The translations under genes and the position numbers were made by a program. The notes under the pieces are model-generated. The model did no database searches, was not told the DNA's origin, and saw only the letters and a program-made list of their open reading frames with translations. Below, piece by piece: positions 8,452 through 16,278 of a stretch of 64,000 nucleotides of DNA. The first letter of the stretch is position 1; the number at the start of each line of letters is the position of its first letter. This stretch comes from Gloeocapsopsis sp. IPPAS B-1203. GTDB taxonomy: Bacteria; Cyanobacteriota; Cyanobacteriia; Cyanobacteriales; Chroococcidiopsidaceae. The DNA lies in the NCBI RefSeq assembly GCF_002749975.1, contig NZ_PEIG01000005.1, forward strand, positions 310,001-374,000, read 5' to 3'.

Positions 8452-9567
8452 ATGAACTGGTGGCATAGACTCAAGAAAAATCCTCTCGCCCGCTTTGGTG
8501 CTGTATTACTACTTGTTTTTTACCTTGCAGTCTTTGCGGCTGATTTTGTTGCACCTTACGACCCATACACATCCCAACTCAACGGTTCGCTACTACCACC
8601 AACGCAAGTTTACTGGCGTAATACCGCAGGGGAGTTTATTGGACCGCACGTTTACCTAACAACACAAGGGGAAACCGATCTAGAAACAGGCGATCGCGAA
8701 CTCATTGTAGACCGTAGCACTCCTGCTTGGTTACGCTTGTTTACTCGCGGTTATACGTACAACTTATTTCGCCTGAATTTACCACTACCACCATCTTTTG
8801 AAGAAGTTGAAATTTTCAGCGGCATTCCTGCAAACATCCACTTATTTGGTACAACTGGTGAAGCTAGATTTAATCTCTTAGGTACTGATGAACAAGGACG
8901 CGATCAATTCAGTCGCTTGGTACATGGAGGTAGAATAAGCCTCAGTATTGGTTTGGTTGGTATCGCAATTACATTTCCTCTAGGTATGCTTGTTGGTGGC
9001 ATTTCAGGTTACTTTGGCGGTTTAGTCGATAGTCTATTGATGCGCATCGTCGAAGTTCTGATGACGATTCCCAGCATCTATTTATTAGTAGCCTTAGCCG
9101 CCGTTTTACCACCAGGATTAAGCAGTACCCAACGATTTGTCTTAATTGTGTTTATTACCTCGTTTATCGGCTGGGCAGGTTTGGCACGAGTCATTCGCGG
9201 TCAAGTCCTCTCACTTAAAGAACGTGAATTTGTCCAAGCAGCAAAATCAATGGGTGCAAATCCGTTCTACATTATTGTGCGCCATGTTCTACCGCAAACA
9301 GCAACATATATCATTATTTCAGCAACTTTAGCCGTACCAGGTTTTATTGTTGCTGAGTCCGTTCTAAGTTTGATTGGGCTGGGGATTCAGCAACCCGATC
9401 CCTCGTGGGGAAATATGCTATCGCTAGCGACAAATGCATCTATTTTGGTACTGCAACCTTGGTTAATTTGGCCTCCAGCATTACTCATTATTCTCACCGT
9501 ACTAGCATTCAATTTACTCGGCGATGGCTTACGTGATGCCCTCGATCCTCGAAGCTTGCGACGGTAA
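8452..9567 (+). CDS. ABC transporter permease, DppC/OppC family
   Basis: This 371-residue inner-membrane permease belongs to peptide/nickel-type ABC importers. It has an N-terminal helix (FGAVLLLVFYLAVFAADFVAP), a periplasmic insert of about 100 residues, the TDEQGRDQFSRLVHGGRISL segment that opens the DppC-type transmembrane domain, and five further helices. The cytoplasmic EAA loop (EFVQAAKSMGANPFYIIVRH) docks on an ATPase. The C-terminal SWGNMLS and GDGLRDALDPR are family hallmarks. It stands alone: the likely DppB partner and binding protein are 10 kb away on the other strand (19465-22345), and no cognate ATPase lies in the window. Confidence 0.88.
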   Translation: MNWWHRLKKNPLARFGAVLLLVFYLAVFAADFVAPYDPYTSQLNGSLLPPTQVYWRNTAGEFIGPHVYLTTQGETDLETGDRELIVDRSTPAWLRLFTRGYTYNLFRLNLPLPPSFEEVEIFSGIPANIHLFGTTGEARFNLLGTDEQGRDQFSRLVHGGRISLSIGLVGIAITFPLGMLVGGISGYFGGLVDSLLMRIVEVLMTIPSIYLLVALAAVLPPGLSSTQRFVLIVFITSFIGWAGLARVIRGQVLSLKEREFVQAAKSMGANPFYIIVRHVLPQTATYIIISATLAVPGFIVAESVLSLIGLGIQQPDPSWGNMLSLATNASILVLQPWLIWPPALLIILTVLAFNLLGDGLRDALDPRSLRR

Positions 9568-9592
9568 ATTTAGCGAACAAATCTCCACCCCT

Positions 9593-9619
9593 AGTCCACG
9601 CAGGTGGACTTTGTTTGTT
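9593..9619 (+). terminator. Probable intrinsic terminator after the DppC-like permease
   Basis: AGTCCAC (9593-9599) pairs perfectly with GTGGACT (9604-9610) around a four-base loop and is followed by TTGTTTGTT. It lies 25 bases after the permease stop. Similar palindromes are dispersed in cyanobacterial genomes, so it may also be a repeat. Confidence 0.55.
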
Positions 9620-10019
9620 AAGCTGTGACTTCAGTCGCCGAGCTTTGAGTAAATCCACCTATAGAGTGACTGTGTTTATGCCCTACGAACGACAGGACGC
9701 TTTCTTAAACTTGGTATTCTAGTAAACAACAAATGCGTTGGATAGGGGTTGCGCCACTGTGACCTATAGTCATCTACTGAAGGAGGGCGACGTCAGGTAG
9801 CTGAACAATGCATAAAATATAGATAAATAAGGCGGTGTGGAGTTTTTGTCGCCTCCTCCACTTTATCGCTACCGAGGAGAGATTAAAGTCTCTACAAAGT
9901 GGTCTTAGGTAGCGATCGCCTCGTTGTCTTTAAATTAAAGCTAATTTTACGTTTATTCAAGCTTTGGCTAGTCATCACTAGCCAAGGTTTGTCCATTACA
10001 TATATCAAAGACACTGCAA
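9620..10019. other. Intergenic stretch, no gene recognised
   Basis: No supported coding frame is present. An ATG near 9679 gives only 14 codons. The stretch contains several inverted repeats: a 9-bp perfect stem TTGGCTAGT/ACTAGCCAA at 9964-9985, and CTCC-rich complementary words around 9836-9935 that could fold. An unannotated small RNA is possible, but nothing matches an RNA family I know. Confidence 0.4.
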
Positions 10020-10022
10020 ATT

Positions 10023-10038
10023 CCACACCGCTGTGTGG
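10023..10038 (-). terminator. Hairpin downstream of tsaB
   Basis: On the minus strand CCACAC pairs with GTGTGG around AGCG and is followed by AATTT, a few bases after the tsaB stop. A second, longer hairpin (9964-9985) lies 40 bases further on. The T-tract is weak. Confidence 0.4.
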
Positions 10039-10044
10039 TTAATC

Positions 10045-10689
10045 TTACACGGGATGTTGACCATAGAATGGCATAGCTTCTGACCAGTGAGGACGCTTCC
10101 CTTGCTGCCAATCAAAATAAGCAAGTTCTAGTACGTTAGTCACACAAGTCCCTAAGTTGTTTGATGCATGAATCAATTTGTGTTCCCCACAAGCATCTAG
10201 TTTTGTTTGCCATGCTTGAGGAGTTAATACTGTGTCTGGTAGCAAAGGAATTAAACCATTGCTTTCTGGGTTAGGTTTATAAATGGCAGTATGCAACTTC
10301 CCACGTTGTGCAGGAAGTTGAACAGCATATACAGATGATGGTTCAGTGGTATGATGCGACCAAGCGACAGCTGCTAAACTCGAAATTGCAAATACAGGAA
10401 TATCCAACTGTTGCGCCAAAGTCCGTGCTGTTACTACACCAATACGAGTTCCCGTAAAGCCACCTGGACCCTTGGCTACAGCAATAAATGCTAAATCTAC
10501 CCAAGTTTGGGGCTGCATGAACTCGCTTAAGTACTGGTGTAATAAGTTAGATAAATCGCGTCCTAAATTCCATGTTGCTGTGCGAGAGTCATCAGTAAAG
10601 TTACTCAACGCGAATCCTAATTCTGGACTACTCGTATGAATCGCAAGACCATACTTATGCGACTGAAGGCGAACATCATGCATCTTCAT
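10045..10689 (-). CDS. tsaB: tRNA N6-threonylcarbamoyladenosine (t6A) biosynthesis protein TsaB
   Basis: TsaB is the non-catalytic ASKHA-fold partner of TsaD in making t6A37 on ANN-decoding tRNAs. The sequence has the ASKHA opening YGLAIHTSSPELGFAL, the central LAFIAVAKGPGGFTGTRIGV motif and the TLAQQLDIPVFAISSLAAVA helix. An in-frame ATG at 10701 lies inside the T-tract of the upstream terminator, so I take ATG 10689 (MKMHDVRL) or 10683 as the start. The C-terminal part is short, as usual for cyanobacterial TsaB. ycf34 lies upstream on the same strand but is separated by the terminator at 10695-10731. Confidence 0.88.
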   Translation of the reverse strand: MKMHDVRLQSHKYGLAIHTSSPELGFALSNFTDDSRTATWNLGRDLSNLLHQYLSEFMQPQTWVDLAFIAVAKGPGGFTGTRIGVVTARTLAQQLDIPVFAISSLAAVAWSHHTTEPSSVYAVQLPAQRGKLHTAIYKPNPESNGLIPLLPDTVLTPQAWQTKLDACGEHKLIHASNNLGTCVTNVLELAYFDWQQGKRPHWSEAMPFYGQHPV

Positions 10690-10694
10690 GTAAG

Positions 10695-10731
10695 AAAACA
10701 AAAGCAGCTACTAAATGTAAATAGTAGCTGC
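10695..10731 (-). terminator. Intrinsic terminator between ycf34 and tsaB
   Basis: On the minus strand GCAGCTACTA (10731-10722) pairs perfectly with TAGTAGCTGC (10713-10704) around eight bases and runs into TTTTGTTTT. It should end ycf34 transcription. It overlaps the first possible ATG of tsaB, which argues for the downstream tsaB start. Confidence 0.8.
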
Positions 10732-10795
10732 CACACGCATTTTACTAGCAATTCGCTATTAGCTATAGTCAACTCAGGCGCTTTAACTATAATTT

Positions 10796-11044
10796 CTAGG
10801 TAGGTACAAGTTCACCTGGGCGCAGTTTTGCCCACTTGCCCATTTCTCGTTTAAAGCTAACGCAACCGACAACATCGTATTCCATTTCAATAATATCTTC
10901 GTGGGTACGAATGTTAACGTTGATTGAGGGTTCAATCGGTTCAAAATCGGGATCTTCAGTTAAGTGAGGTTGTTCGTGCTGAGTTTCAACCGCGTGGTAT
11001 GTGATGCAGCGATCGACATAGTGGCAGTTCACGCAAATACACAT
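10796..11044 (-). CDS. ycf34: Ycf34 family protein
   Basis: Ycf34 is a small protein conserved in cyanobacteria and some algal plastids; the Synechocystis homologue binds an iron-sulfur cluster and affects photosynthetic electron flow. This 82-residue protein starts MCICVNCHYVDRC, supplying the conserved cysteines, and continues with an acidic NVNIRTHEDIIEMEYDVVGC segment and KRELG-like end (FKREMGKWAKLRPGELVP). Length and cysteine spacing match the family. It is probably a single-gene unit, given the strong terminator just after it. Confidence 0.9.
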   Translation of the reverse strand: MCICVNCHYVDRCITYHAVETQHEQPHLTEDPDFEPIEPSINVNIRTHEDIIEMEYDVVGCVSFKREMGKWAKLRPGELVPT

Positions 11045-11165
11045 AAAACGAACTCCAGGCTAATGTCTTGTTCAAGTCCTAGACAGGATGAGTTATTGCC
11101 TCTATCTTAACTGAGGTAGATAATAACATCTTCCGCCTAGTCACAAATCTGTACTAGCGGCTCAA

Positions 11166-12413
11166 GTGGTTTGTATGGCGATGTGCCTTAACTTGTCTAG
11201 ATTATCTCCCCAAAAGTGGTGTTTTAGCTTGGAACTGCTGCCACAGCCAATTTACTTGGTTGGTGGTGCGGTGCGCGATGCATTATTAGGACGTAGTGCT
11301 GAGTACTTAGATATAGATTTCGTGTTACCAGCAAATGCTATAGAAACAGCGCGATCGCTGGCACATCATTACAAAGCAGGTTTTGTGATTCTCGACGCCC
11401 AACGTCAAATTGCGCGTGTGGTGTTTCCCCAAGCGACTGTAGATTTTGCCCTACAAGAAGGTTCTAGCCTAGAAACCGATTTGCGACGGCGAGATTTTAC
11501 TGTGAATGCGATCGCTTACAACCCTCACACGCAAGAAATTATCGATCCTCTCCACGGCTGTATCGATTTACAACAGCAACGCTTGCGGATGGTATCACGA
11601 CAAAATTTGCAAGATGACCCTTTACGGTTACTCCGCGCTTACCGTCAAGCAGCACAGCTTGGTTTTACGATTGAGTCAGACACTCACTTGGCAATTTGTC
11701 ATTTAGCATCTCAGATCGAACACGTCGCCGCTGAACGAGTGCGGGTAGAACTAGGATATCTTCTTGCCCATTCTCAAGGAACTCCTTGGTTAAAAAGTGC
11801 TGCGAAAGACGGCTTGATTGAATATTGGTTTCCCAATGCTAACGTTGAGGAGGTTGCTGCTGTTGACACCACAGTGGTAAAACTTACAAAAAATTGGTCG
11901 CAACTCAACGTCGAACTTTTCCAAAGTGTGCGCGACACAGTTAAAACAACTTGGTTAGGTATTGCCAAACTCGCGTGTCTTGTGACTCCCCAACCAGATA
12001 TTGCTGAAGCTGAATTAGTGCAACTTACCTACAGTCGGGCAGAAATTCGCGGTGTGACAACATTACTCAAGTTATTACCACAGCTACAAACACACCTGCT
12101 GTCTGTCCGCGAACAGTATTTTCTCTTTCAAGAATCTGGAAGAGTTTTTCCTGCGATCGCACTTTTAGCCGTAGCTAAAGGGACTGCAGTTGATGCGATC
12201 GCGCCCTTAATCAACCACTACCTCAACCCTCAAGACCCTATCGCACATCCTACACCACTCATAACAGGTAAAGATTTAATCCAAGCCCTGAAAATTAAGC
12301 CTGGACCTCAAGTAGGAAGATTACTAACAGAGATTGCGATCGCCCAAGTCGAAGGCAGAATTACCACAGCTAATGAGGCTCTTGAATTTGCCTCAAAAAT
12401 ACTTGACAATTAG
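11166..12413 (+). CDS. CCA-adding tRNA nucleotidyltransferase / poly(A) polymerase family
   Basis: This class II nucleotidyltransferase adds CCA, or part of it, to tRNA 3' ends. The head domain begins YLVGGAVRDALLGR (GG..RD) and carries the metal-binding LDIDFVLP (DxD). The RRRDFTVNAIAYNP motif and the ERVRVELGYLL segment after the neck domain follow. The C-terminal half is the divergent tail. Three in-frame starts (GTG 11166, ATG 11175, ATG 11181) are possible. Because tRNA genes here lack encoded CCA, this activity is needed. Cyanobacteria can split CCA and A addition between two paralogues; which one this is cannot be read from sequence alone. Confidence 0.88.
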   Translation: MVCMAMCLNLSRLSPQKWCFSLELLPQPIYLVGGAVRDALLGRSAEYLDIDFVLPANAIETARSLAHHYKAGFVILDAQRQIARVVFPQATVDFALQEGSSLETDLRRRDFTVNAIAYNPHTQEIIDPLHGCIDLQQQRLRMVSRQNLQDDPLRLLRAYRQAAQLGFTIESDTHLAICHLASQIEHVAAERVRVELGYLLAHSQGTPWLKSAAKDGLIEYWFPNANVEEVAAVDTTVVKLTKNWSQLNVELFQSVRDTVKTTWLGIAKLACLVTPQPDIAEAELVQLTYSRAEIRGVTTLLKLLPQLQTHLLSVREQYFLFQESGRVFPAIALLAVAKGTAVDAIAPLINHYLNPQDPIAHPTPLITGKDLIQALKIKPGPQVGRLLTEIAIAQVEGRITTANEALEFASKILDN

Positions 12414-12432
12414 CGCTTTTTGTAGGCTTTAC

Positions 12433-12612
12433 TCAAGGATGACAACAAGTGGGATTATCCCAACTCATAACCTTAACCAATTCACCATCAACAACTTGTG
12501 TTACGGTTACGACTTCTTGCGAAGACGTGTAGGCATGAATTGTCGTCATAATTGCTTTTTTCACGCCAATTCTTCTGGCGCTAATTTCGACGATCTGTTC
12601 AGTAATGTACTC
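12433..12612 (-). pseudogene. Glyceraldehyde-3-phosphate dehydrogenase remnant with internal deletion
   Basis: The minus strand from 12612 reads an open frame that includes RRIGVKKAIMTTIHAYTSSQ and then VVDGELVKVMSWDNP before a stop. MTTIHAYT is the phosphate-site segment of GAPDH, just after the catalytic cysteine motif. VVDGELVKVMSW matches the segment before YDNEWGY near the C-terminus. The roughly 120 residues that separate them in an intact enzyme are missing and the end is frameshifted (DNPTCCHP). No start codon or catalytic SCTTN motif remains. This is a relic in the gap between the CCA-adding enzyme and the first gor gene. Confidence 0.65.
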
Positions 12613-12673
12613 TCACTAAAATGTGCAAAGTCGCACAGTTCTATAATTTCTAGTTCACCTTTGGAGATATTTT

Positions 12674-12697
12674 ATGATGAAAGCTAGCATCATTTTT
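12674..12697 (+). terminator. Intrinsic terminator upstream of the first gor gene
   Basis: ATGATG (12674-12679) pairs with CATCAT (12688-12693) around an eight-base loop, followed by TTTTTAT. It would stop transcripts from the CCA-adding enzyme before they enter the gor gene at 12728. Confidence 0.55.
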
Positions 12698-12727
12698 ATA
12701 GCGATCGCGCAGGAACAATATTAATTC

Positions 12728-14098
12728 ATGTCATATAATCTCGATCTATTGATTATTGGGGCTGGCCCTGGGGGATTAGCCGCTGCTAAACAAGCAGCAA
12801 GTTACGGTAAGCGAGTCGCTATCGCTGAACAAGAAGTTGTTGGTGGAACCTGTGTCAATCGCGGTTGTGTGCCCAAAAAACTGATCGTCTATGCGGCTGA
12901 TGTTGCACTGCAAGATCAAATAGCACCCAGCTACGGCTGGAGTGAGTGCCAAAGACAATTTAACTGGTCAAAATTTATGGCCAAAGTCTACCAACACGTT
13001 GAGAGTATTCAAAAATCGTATTTAGAAACTTTACACAAAAATGGCGTGGAATTAATTCGCCAACGCGCGACGTTTGTCGATCCGCATACAGTTGAAATTG
13101 GCGATTGCGCGGAGCGCAGCACCGGAGGCGATCGCAAAATTACTGCTGACAAAATCCTCATCGCTGTTGGCGGACACCCCAATAAACCTGATGTTCCTGG
13201 AATTGAACACGCCGTCACTTCTCGCGAGATGTTTCAGTTACAGCAACTACCTAAAAAATTAGCAATTGTTGGTGGTGGTTACATCGGCGTTGAATTCGCC
13301 AGCATGATGAATGCTTTTGGTGTTGAAGTCACTTTAATGGATACCGATGAGTTAATTCTCGATGGCTTTGATAAAGATATCCGTTCTTCGGTACAAAAAG
13401 GGTTAATTCAACGGGGAATTCAGTTTCTTGGTAAAACAACTGCTAAACAAATTAAACAAAGCGCTCAAGGATTGCAAATTACTTTATCAGGAGATACTGA
13501 AGAAACAATTACCACAGACACAATTTTAGTAGCTACAGGGCGCGTTCCTAACACTAAAGATCTTGGTCTAGAAAATGCAGGAATAGAACTTGGTAAAAAA
13601 GGTGCAATTCAAGTCGATGACTATAACCGCACGACTCAAGACAACATTTTTGCAGTGGGTGATTGCATTAGTCGCGTACCACTGACTCCCGTTGCCAAAC
13701 ATGAAGGTCAAGCCGTCGTCAAAACAGCTTTTGGGAAAGCGCAAAAAGTCGATTACGAATACGTTACCTCCGCAGTATTTGCCCGTCCTGAAGCTGCAAC
13801 TGTAGGGATGACTGAAGACAAAGCACGAGAAAAATATGGCGCTGCCGTGCGATGTTACAAAACTGAGTTTGAACCACTACTTTACAGCATAGTAGATCGC
13901 AACGAGCCAACGATGATGAAATTAGTTGTCGATAACAACACCGATCAAGTACTTGGGGCGCACATGGTGGGCGAACACGCTGCAGATATTATTCAAAGCC
14001 TTGCTGTGGCAATTCGCAAAGGTATCACTAAAGAAGATTTTGATGCCACAATTGCTATCCACCCTACCACTGGAGAAGAATTTCTCACGTTAGATTAA
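12728..14098 (+). CDS. Glutathione-reductase-family flavoenzyme, paralogue 1 (probable NADH-type pocket)
   Basis: The FAD/NAD(P)H disulfide reductase has an FAD motif GAGPGGLAAAK (11-21), the redox disulfide GGTCVNRGC (C42, C47), NAD(P) motif GGGYIGVEFAS, FAD motif ATGR..IFAVGDC and the C-terminal catalytic HPTTGEE. At the end of the second strand of the NAD(P) domain it reads LMDTDELILDGFD. The two arginines that hold the NADPH phosphate, kept in paralogue 2, are replaced by Thr and Asp, and an acidic residue sits at the strand end, as in NADH enzymes. It also carries a nine-residue insertion (13106-13132). It is followed after 119 bp by paralogue 2. Confidence 0.85.
   Translation: MSYNLDLLIIGAGPGGLAAAKQAASYGKRVAIAEQEVVGGTCVNRGCVPKKLIVYAADVALQDQIAPSYGWSECQRQFNWSKFMAKVYQHVESIQKSYLETLHKNGVELIRQRATFVDPHTVEIGDCAERSTGGDRKITADKILIAVGGHPNKPDVPGIEHAVTSREMFQLQQLPKKLAIVGGGYIGVEFASMMNAFGVEVTLMDTDELILDGFDKDIRSSVQKGLIQRGIQFLGKTTAKQIKQSAQGLQITLSGDTEETITTDTILVATGRVPNTKDLGLENAGIELGKKGAIQVDDYNRTTQDNIFAVGDCISRVPLTPVAKHEGQAVVKTAFGKAQKVDYEYVTSAVFARPEAATVGMTEDKAREKYGAAVRCYKTEFEPLLYSIVDRNEPTMMKLVVDNNTDQVLGAHMVGEHAADIIQSLAVAIRKGITKEDFDATIAIHPTTGEEFLTLD
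13106..13132. repeat. 27-bp in-frame repeat insertion inside gor paralogue 1
   Basis: Paralogue 2 reads GDRK where paralogue 1 reads GDCAERSTGGDRK, so nine codons have been added. The extra DNA is GC-rich, begins TGCGCGGAGCGCAGC and ends GGAGGCGAT, restoring a GCGATCGC octamer and duplicating GCGAT. It looks like a small dispersed repeat that landed in a surface loop without breaking the frame. Confidence 0.65.
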
Positions 14099-14217
14099 AT
14101 CAGGCAAGCTTTTGAGTGCGTGAATTTTGAATTAAAGAATTTGCCCAACTCCCTATTACCAATTACCGATTACCACTTTCTTTGATGCACTAAATTGTTA
14201 CGTAAAGGAGAAAATTA

Positions 14218-15591
14218 ATGAACTATGATTATGACTTGTTTGTGATTGGTGCGGGTTCTGGAGGTTTAGCGGCTTCTAAACGGGCGGCGAGTTATGGCGC
14301 GAAAGTGGCGATCGCCGAACAAGATCTTGTAGGTGGAACCTGCGTGATCCGTGGGTGTATTCCCAAAAAACTCATGGTTTATGGATCGCGCTTTCCCCAG
14401 ATGTTTCGCAATGCCGCAGGTTATGGCTGGCGTGTAGGTGAAAGCGAACTTGATTGGAAGCATTTTATCTCAACAATTGATCAAGAAGTCCGGCGACTAT
14501 CGCGATTACACATTGGATTTTTGGAAAAAGCAGGTGTTGAACTTATTCCTAGCCGCGCCACACTTGTCGATCCACACACTATTGAAGTTGGCGATCGCAA
14601 AGTTACTGCCAATAAGATTTTAATAGCAGTAGGTGGGCGTCCAGTGAAGCCAGATCTCCCTGGCATGGAGTATGCCGTTACCTCAAATGAGATGTTTCAT
14701 CTTCCAGCACAACCAAAACATATTGCCATTCTGGGCGCGGGTTATATTGGTGTAGAATTTGCCTCAATTATGTGTGGGTTAGGTTGTCAAGTTACACAAA
14801 TTATCCGGAGAGATTTAATTTTACGCGGCTTTGATCGCGATATTCGTACCGGAATTCAAGATGGGATGACGCATCATGGCGTGAAGTTTATCACCAACGC
14901 TGAAGTAGAAAAAATTGAGCGCGTTTCTGAAGGCTTAAAAATAAAGCTATCAGAAGAACATCAACCCATCATTGCCGATGCATTCTTAGCAGCAACAGGG
15001 AGAATACCCAATATTGATAGTTTGGGTTTAGAAAACGCAGGAGTTGAGATTGTTCCGACTGATGAAGAAGGACCAGGATATGTAACTAATCCTGCGATCG
15101 CTGTTGATGACTACAGCCAGACTTCTCAGCCTAATATCTTTGCTGTCGGTGATTGCACTGATAAAATCAACTTGACACCAGTAGCAATTGCTGAAGGACG
15201 TGCCTTTGCTGATACGGAATTTGGCAATCATCGCCGCCAAATGAGTCATGAAAATGTTCCATCAGCAGTATTTTCGCATCCTGAAGCCGCTACAGTAGGT
15301 TTAACTGAAGAACAGGCACAAGAAAAATACGGAGATGCAGTGCAAACTTATCGCGCAAGATTTCGTCCGTTGTTCCACTCGCTGACTGGAGATGACGAGA
15401 AAACAATCGTTAAATTAGTCATTGATGGCAATACCGATAAAGTTTTAGGCGCACACATGGTAGGAGAATATGCGGCTGAAGTGATTCAAGGTATCGCGAT
15501 TACGATTAAAATGGGTGCTACCAAGAAAGATTTTGATGCCACCGTTGGCATTCACCCCTCCACTGCTGAAGAATTCGTTACCCTCCGTTAA
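14218..15591 (+). CDS. gor: Glutathione-disulfide reductase, paralogue 2 (NADPH type)
   Basis: This 457-residue flavoenzyme should reduce glutathione disulfide with NADPH in the cytoplasm. It has the FAD motif GAGSGGLAASK, the redox pair GGTCVIRGC (C42, C47), the NADP motif GAGYIGVEFAS, and IIRRDLILRGFD with both phosphate-binding arginines. It ends with the HPSTAEE catalytic base. A good AAGGAG site precedes ATG 14218. It shares its gene plan with paralogue 1 upstream and probably arose by tandem duplication. The downstream esterase starts within five bases of its stop, so the two may be co-transcribed. Confidence 0.92.
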   Translation: MNYDYDLFVIGAGSGGLAASKRAASYGAKVAIAEQDLVGGTCVIRGCIPKKLMVYGSRFPQMFRNAAGYGWRVGESELDWKHFISTIDQEVRRLSRLHIGFLEKAGVELIPSRATLVDPHTIEVGDRKVTANKILIAVGGRPVKPDLPGMEYAVTSNEMFHLPAQPKHIAILGAGYIGVEFASIMCGLGCQVTQIIRRDLILRGFDRDIRTGIQDGMTHHGVKFITNAEVEKIERVSEGLKIKLSEEHQPIIADAFLAATGRIPNIDSLGLENAGVEIVPTDEEGPGYVTNPAIAVDDYSQTSQPNIFAVGDCTDKINLTPVAIAEGRAFADTEFGNHRRQMSHENVPSAVFSHPEAATVGLTEEQAQEKYGDAVQTYRARFRPLFHSLTGDDEKTIVKLVIDGNTDKVLGAHMVGEYAAEVIQGIAITIKMGATKKDFDATVGIHPSTAEEFVTLR

Positions 15592-15595
15592 GAAG

Positions 15596-16237
15596 TTGCA
15601 GTTTATTTACCTCCACGGCTTTGCGTCGAGTCCCCAATCCGCCAAAGCGGTCTATCTCCGCGATCGCTTTGCAGCGGTACACCAGACATTGCAAGTCCCC
15701 GATTTAAACCAAGATGATTTTACACAACTAACACTGACACGCCAATTACAGCAAGTATCAGCACAATTACCGACGGATGAACCTGTTACCTTGATTGGTT
15801 CGAGTTTTGGTGGTTTAACTGCTGCTTGGTTAGCTGAACAATATCCGCAAGTTCAAAAGTTAGTTTTACTTGCCCCAGCGTTCGCTTTTCTTTCGCACTG
15901 GCTACCGCAACTCGGAACTGAAAAAATCCAACAATGGCAACAACAGCGGTATTTAATGGTTTATCACTATGGCGAAAAGCGATCGCTACCTTTAAGTTAC
16001 GAGTTTGCCCGCGACGTACCGCAATACAACGACGATCATCTGTTACGCCCCGTTCCCACTTTGATTATTCACGGAATTCACGATGAAGTCATTCCGATTC
16101 AAGTCAGCCGCGATTTTGCCGCAAAACGTTCTTGGGTGCAATTAATCGAAGTTGATAGCGATCACGATTTAGGTAACGTCATGCCAGAAACCTGGCAAGC
16201 AATTCAAACTTTCTGTCAATTACAATATAGAGAATAA
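15596..16237 (+). CDS. YqiA/YcfP-type alpha/beta-fold esterase
   Basis: This small serine hydrolase has no known physiological substrate. I choose the TTG at 15596, which gives [17 protein letters not shown], the normal family N-terminus. In-frame codons back to 15515 lie inside gor. The nucleophile is in [15 protein letters not shown], the acid is in [11 protein letters not shown], and the histidine in [10 protein letters not shown] length of 213 residues fits YqiA. The start lies five bases after the gor stop, with AAGAAG upstream as a weak ribosome site, so expression may depend on gor translation. Confidence 0.78.
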   Translation: MQFIYLHGFASSPQSAKAVYLRDRFAAVHQTLQVPDLNQDDFTQLTLTRQLQQVSAQLPTDEPVTLIGSSFGGLTAAWLAEQYPQVQKLVLLAPAFAFLSHWLPQLGTEKIQQWQQQRYLMVYHYGEKRSLPLSYEFARDVPQYNDDHLLRPVPTLIIHGIHDEVIPIQVSRDFAAKRSWVQLIEVDSDHDLGNVMPETWQAIQTFCQLQYRE

Positions 16238-16278
16238 TCCCCCACTCGCCCCTCGCCCCTCGCTCCTCACTCCTCCCA

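Noticed and set aside
9679-9723. Short ORF starting MPYERQDAF
   Set aside because: Only 14 codons, no ribosome site and no recognisable family.
12334-12687. 117-codon frame overlapping the end of the CCA-adding enzyme
   Set aside because: It overlaps the CCA gene in another frame and then runs antisense across the GAPDH remnant and the terminator; no family content.
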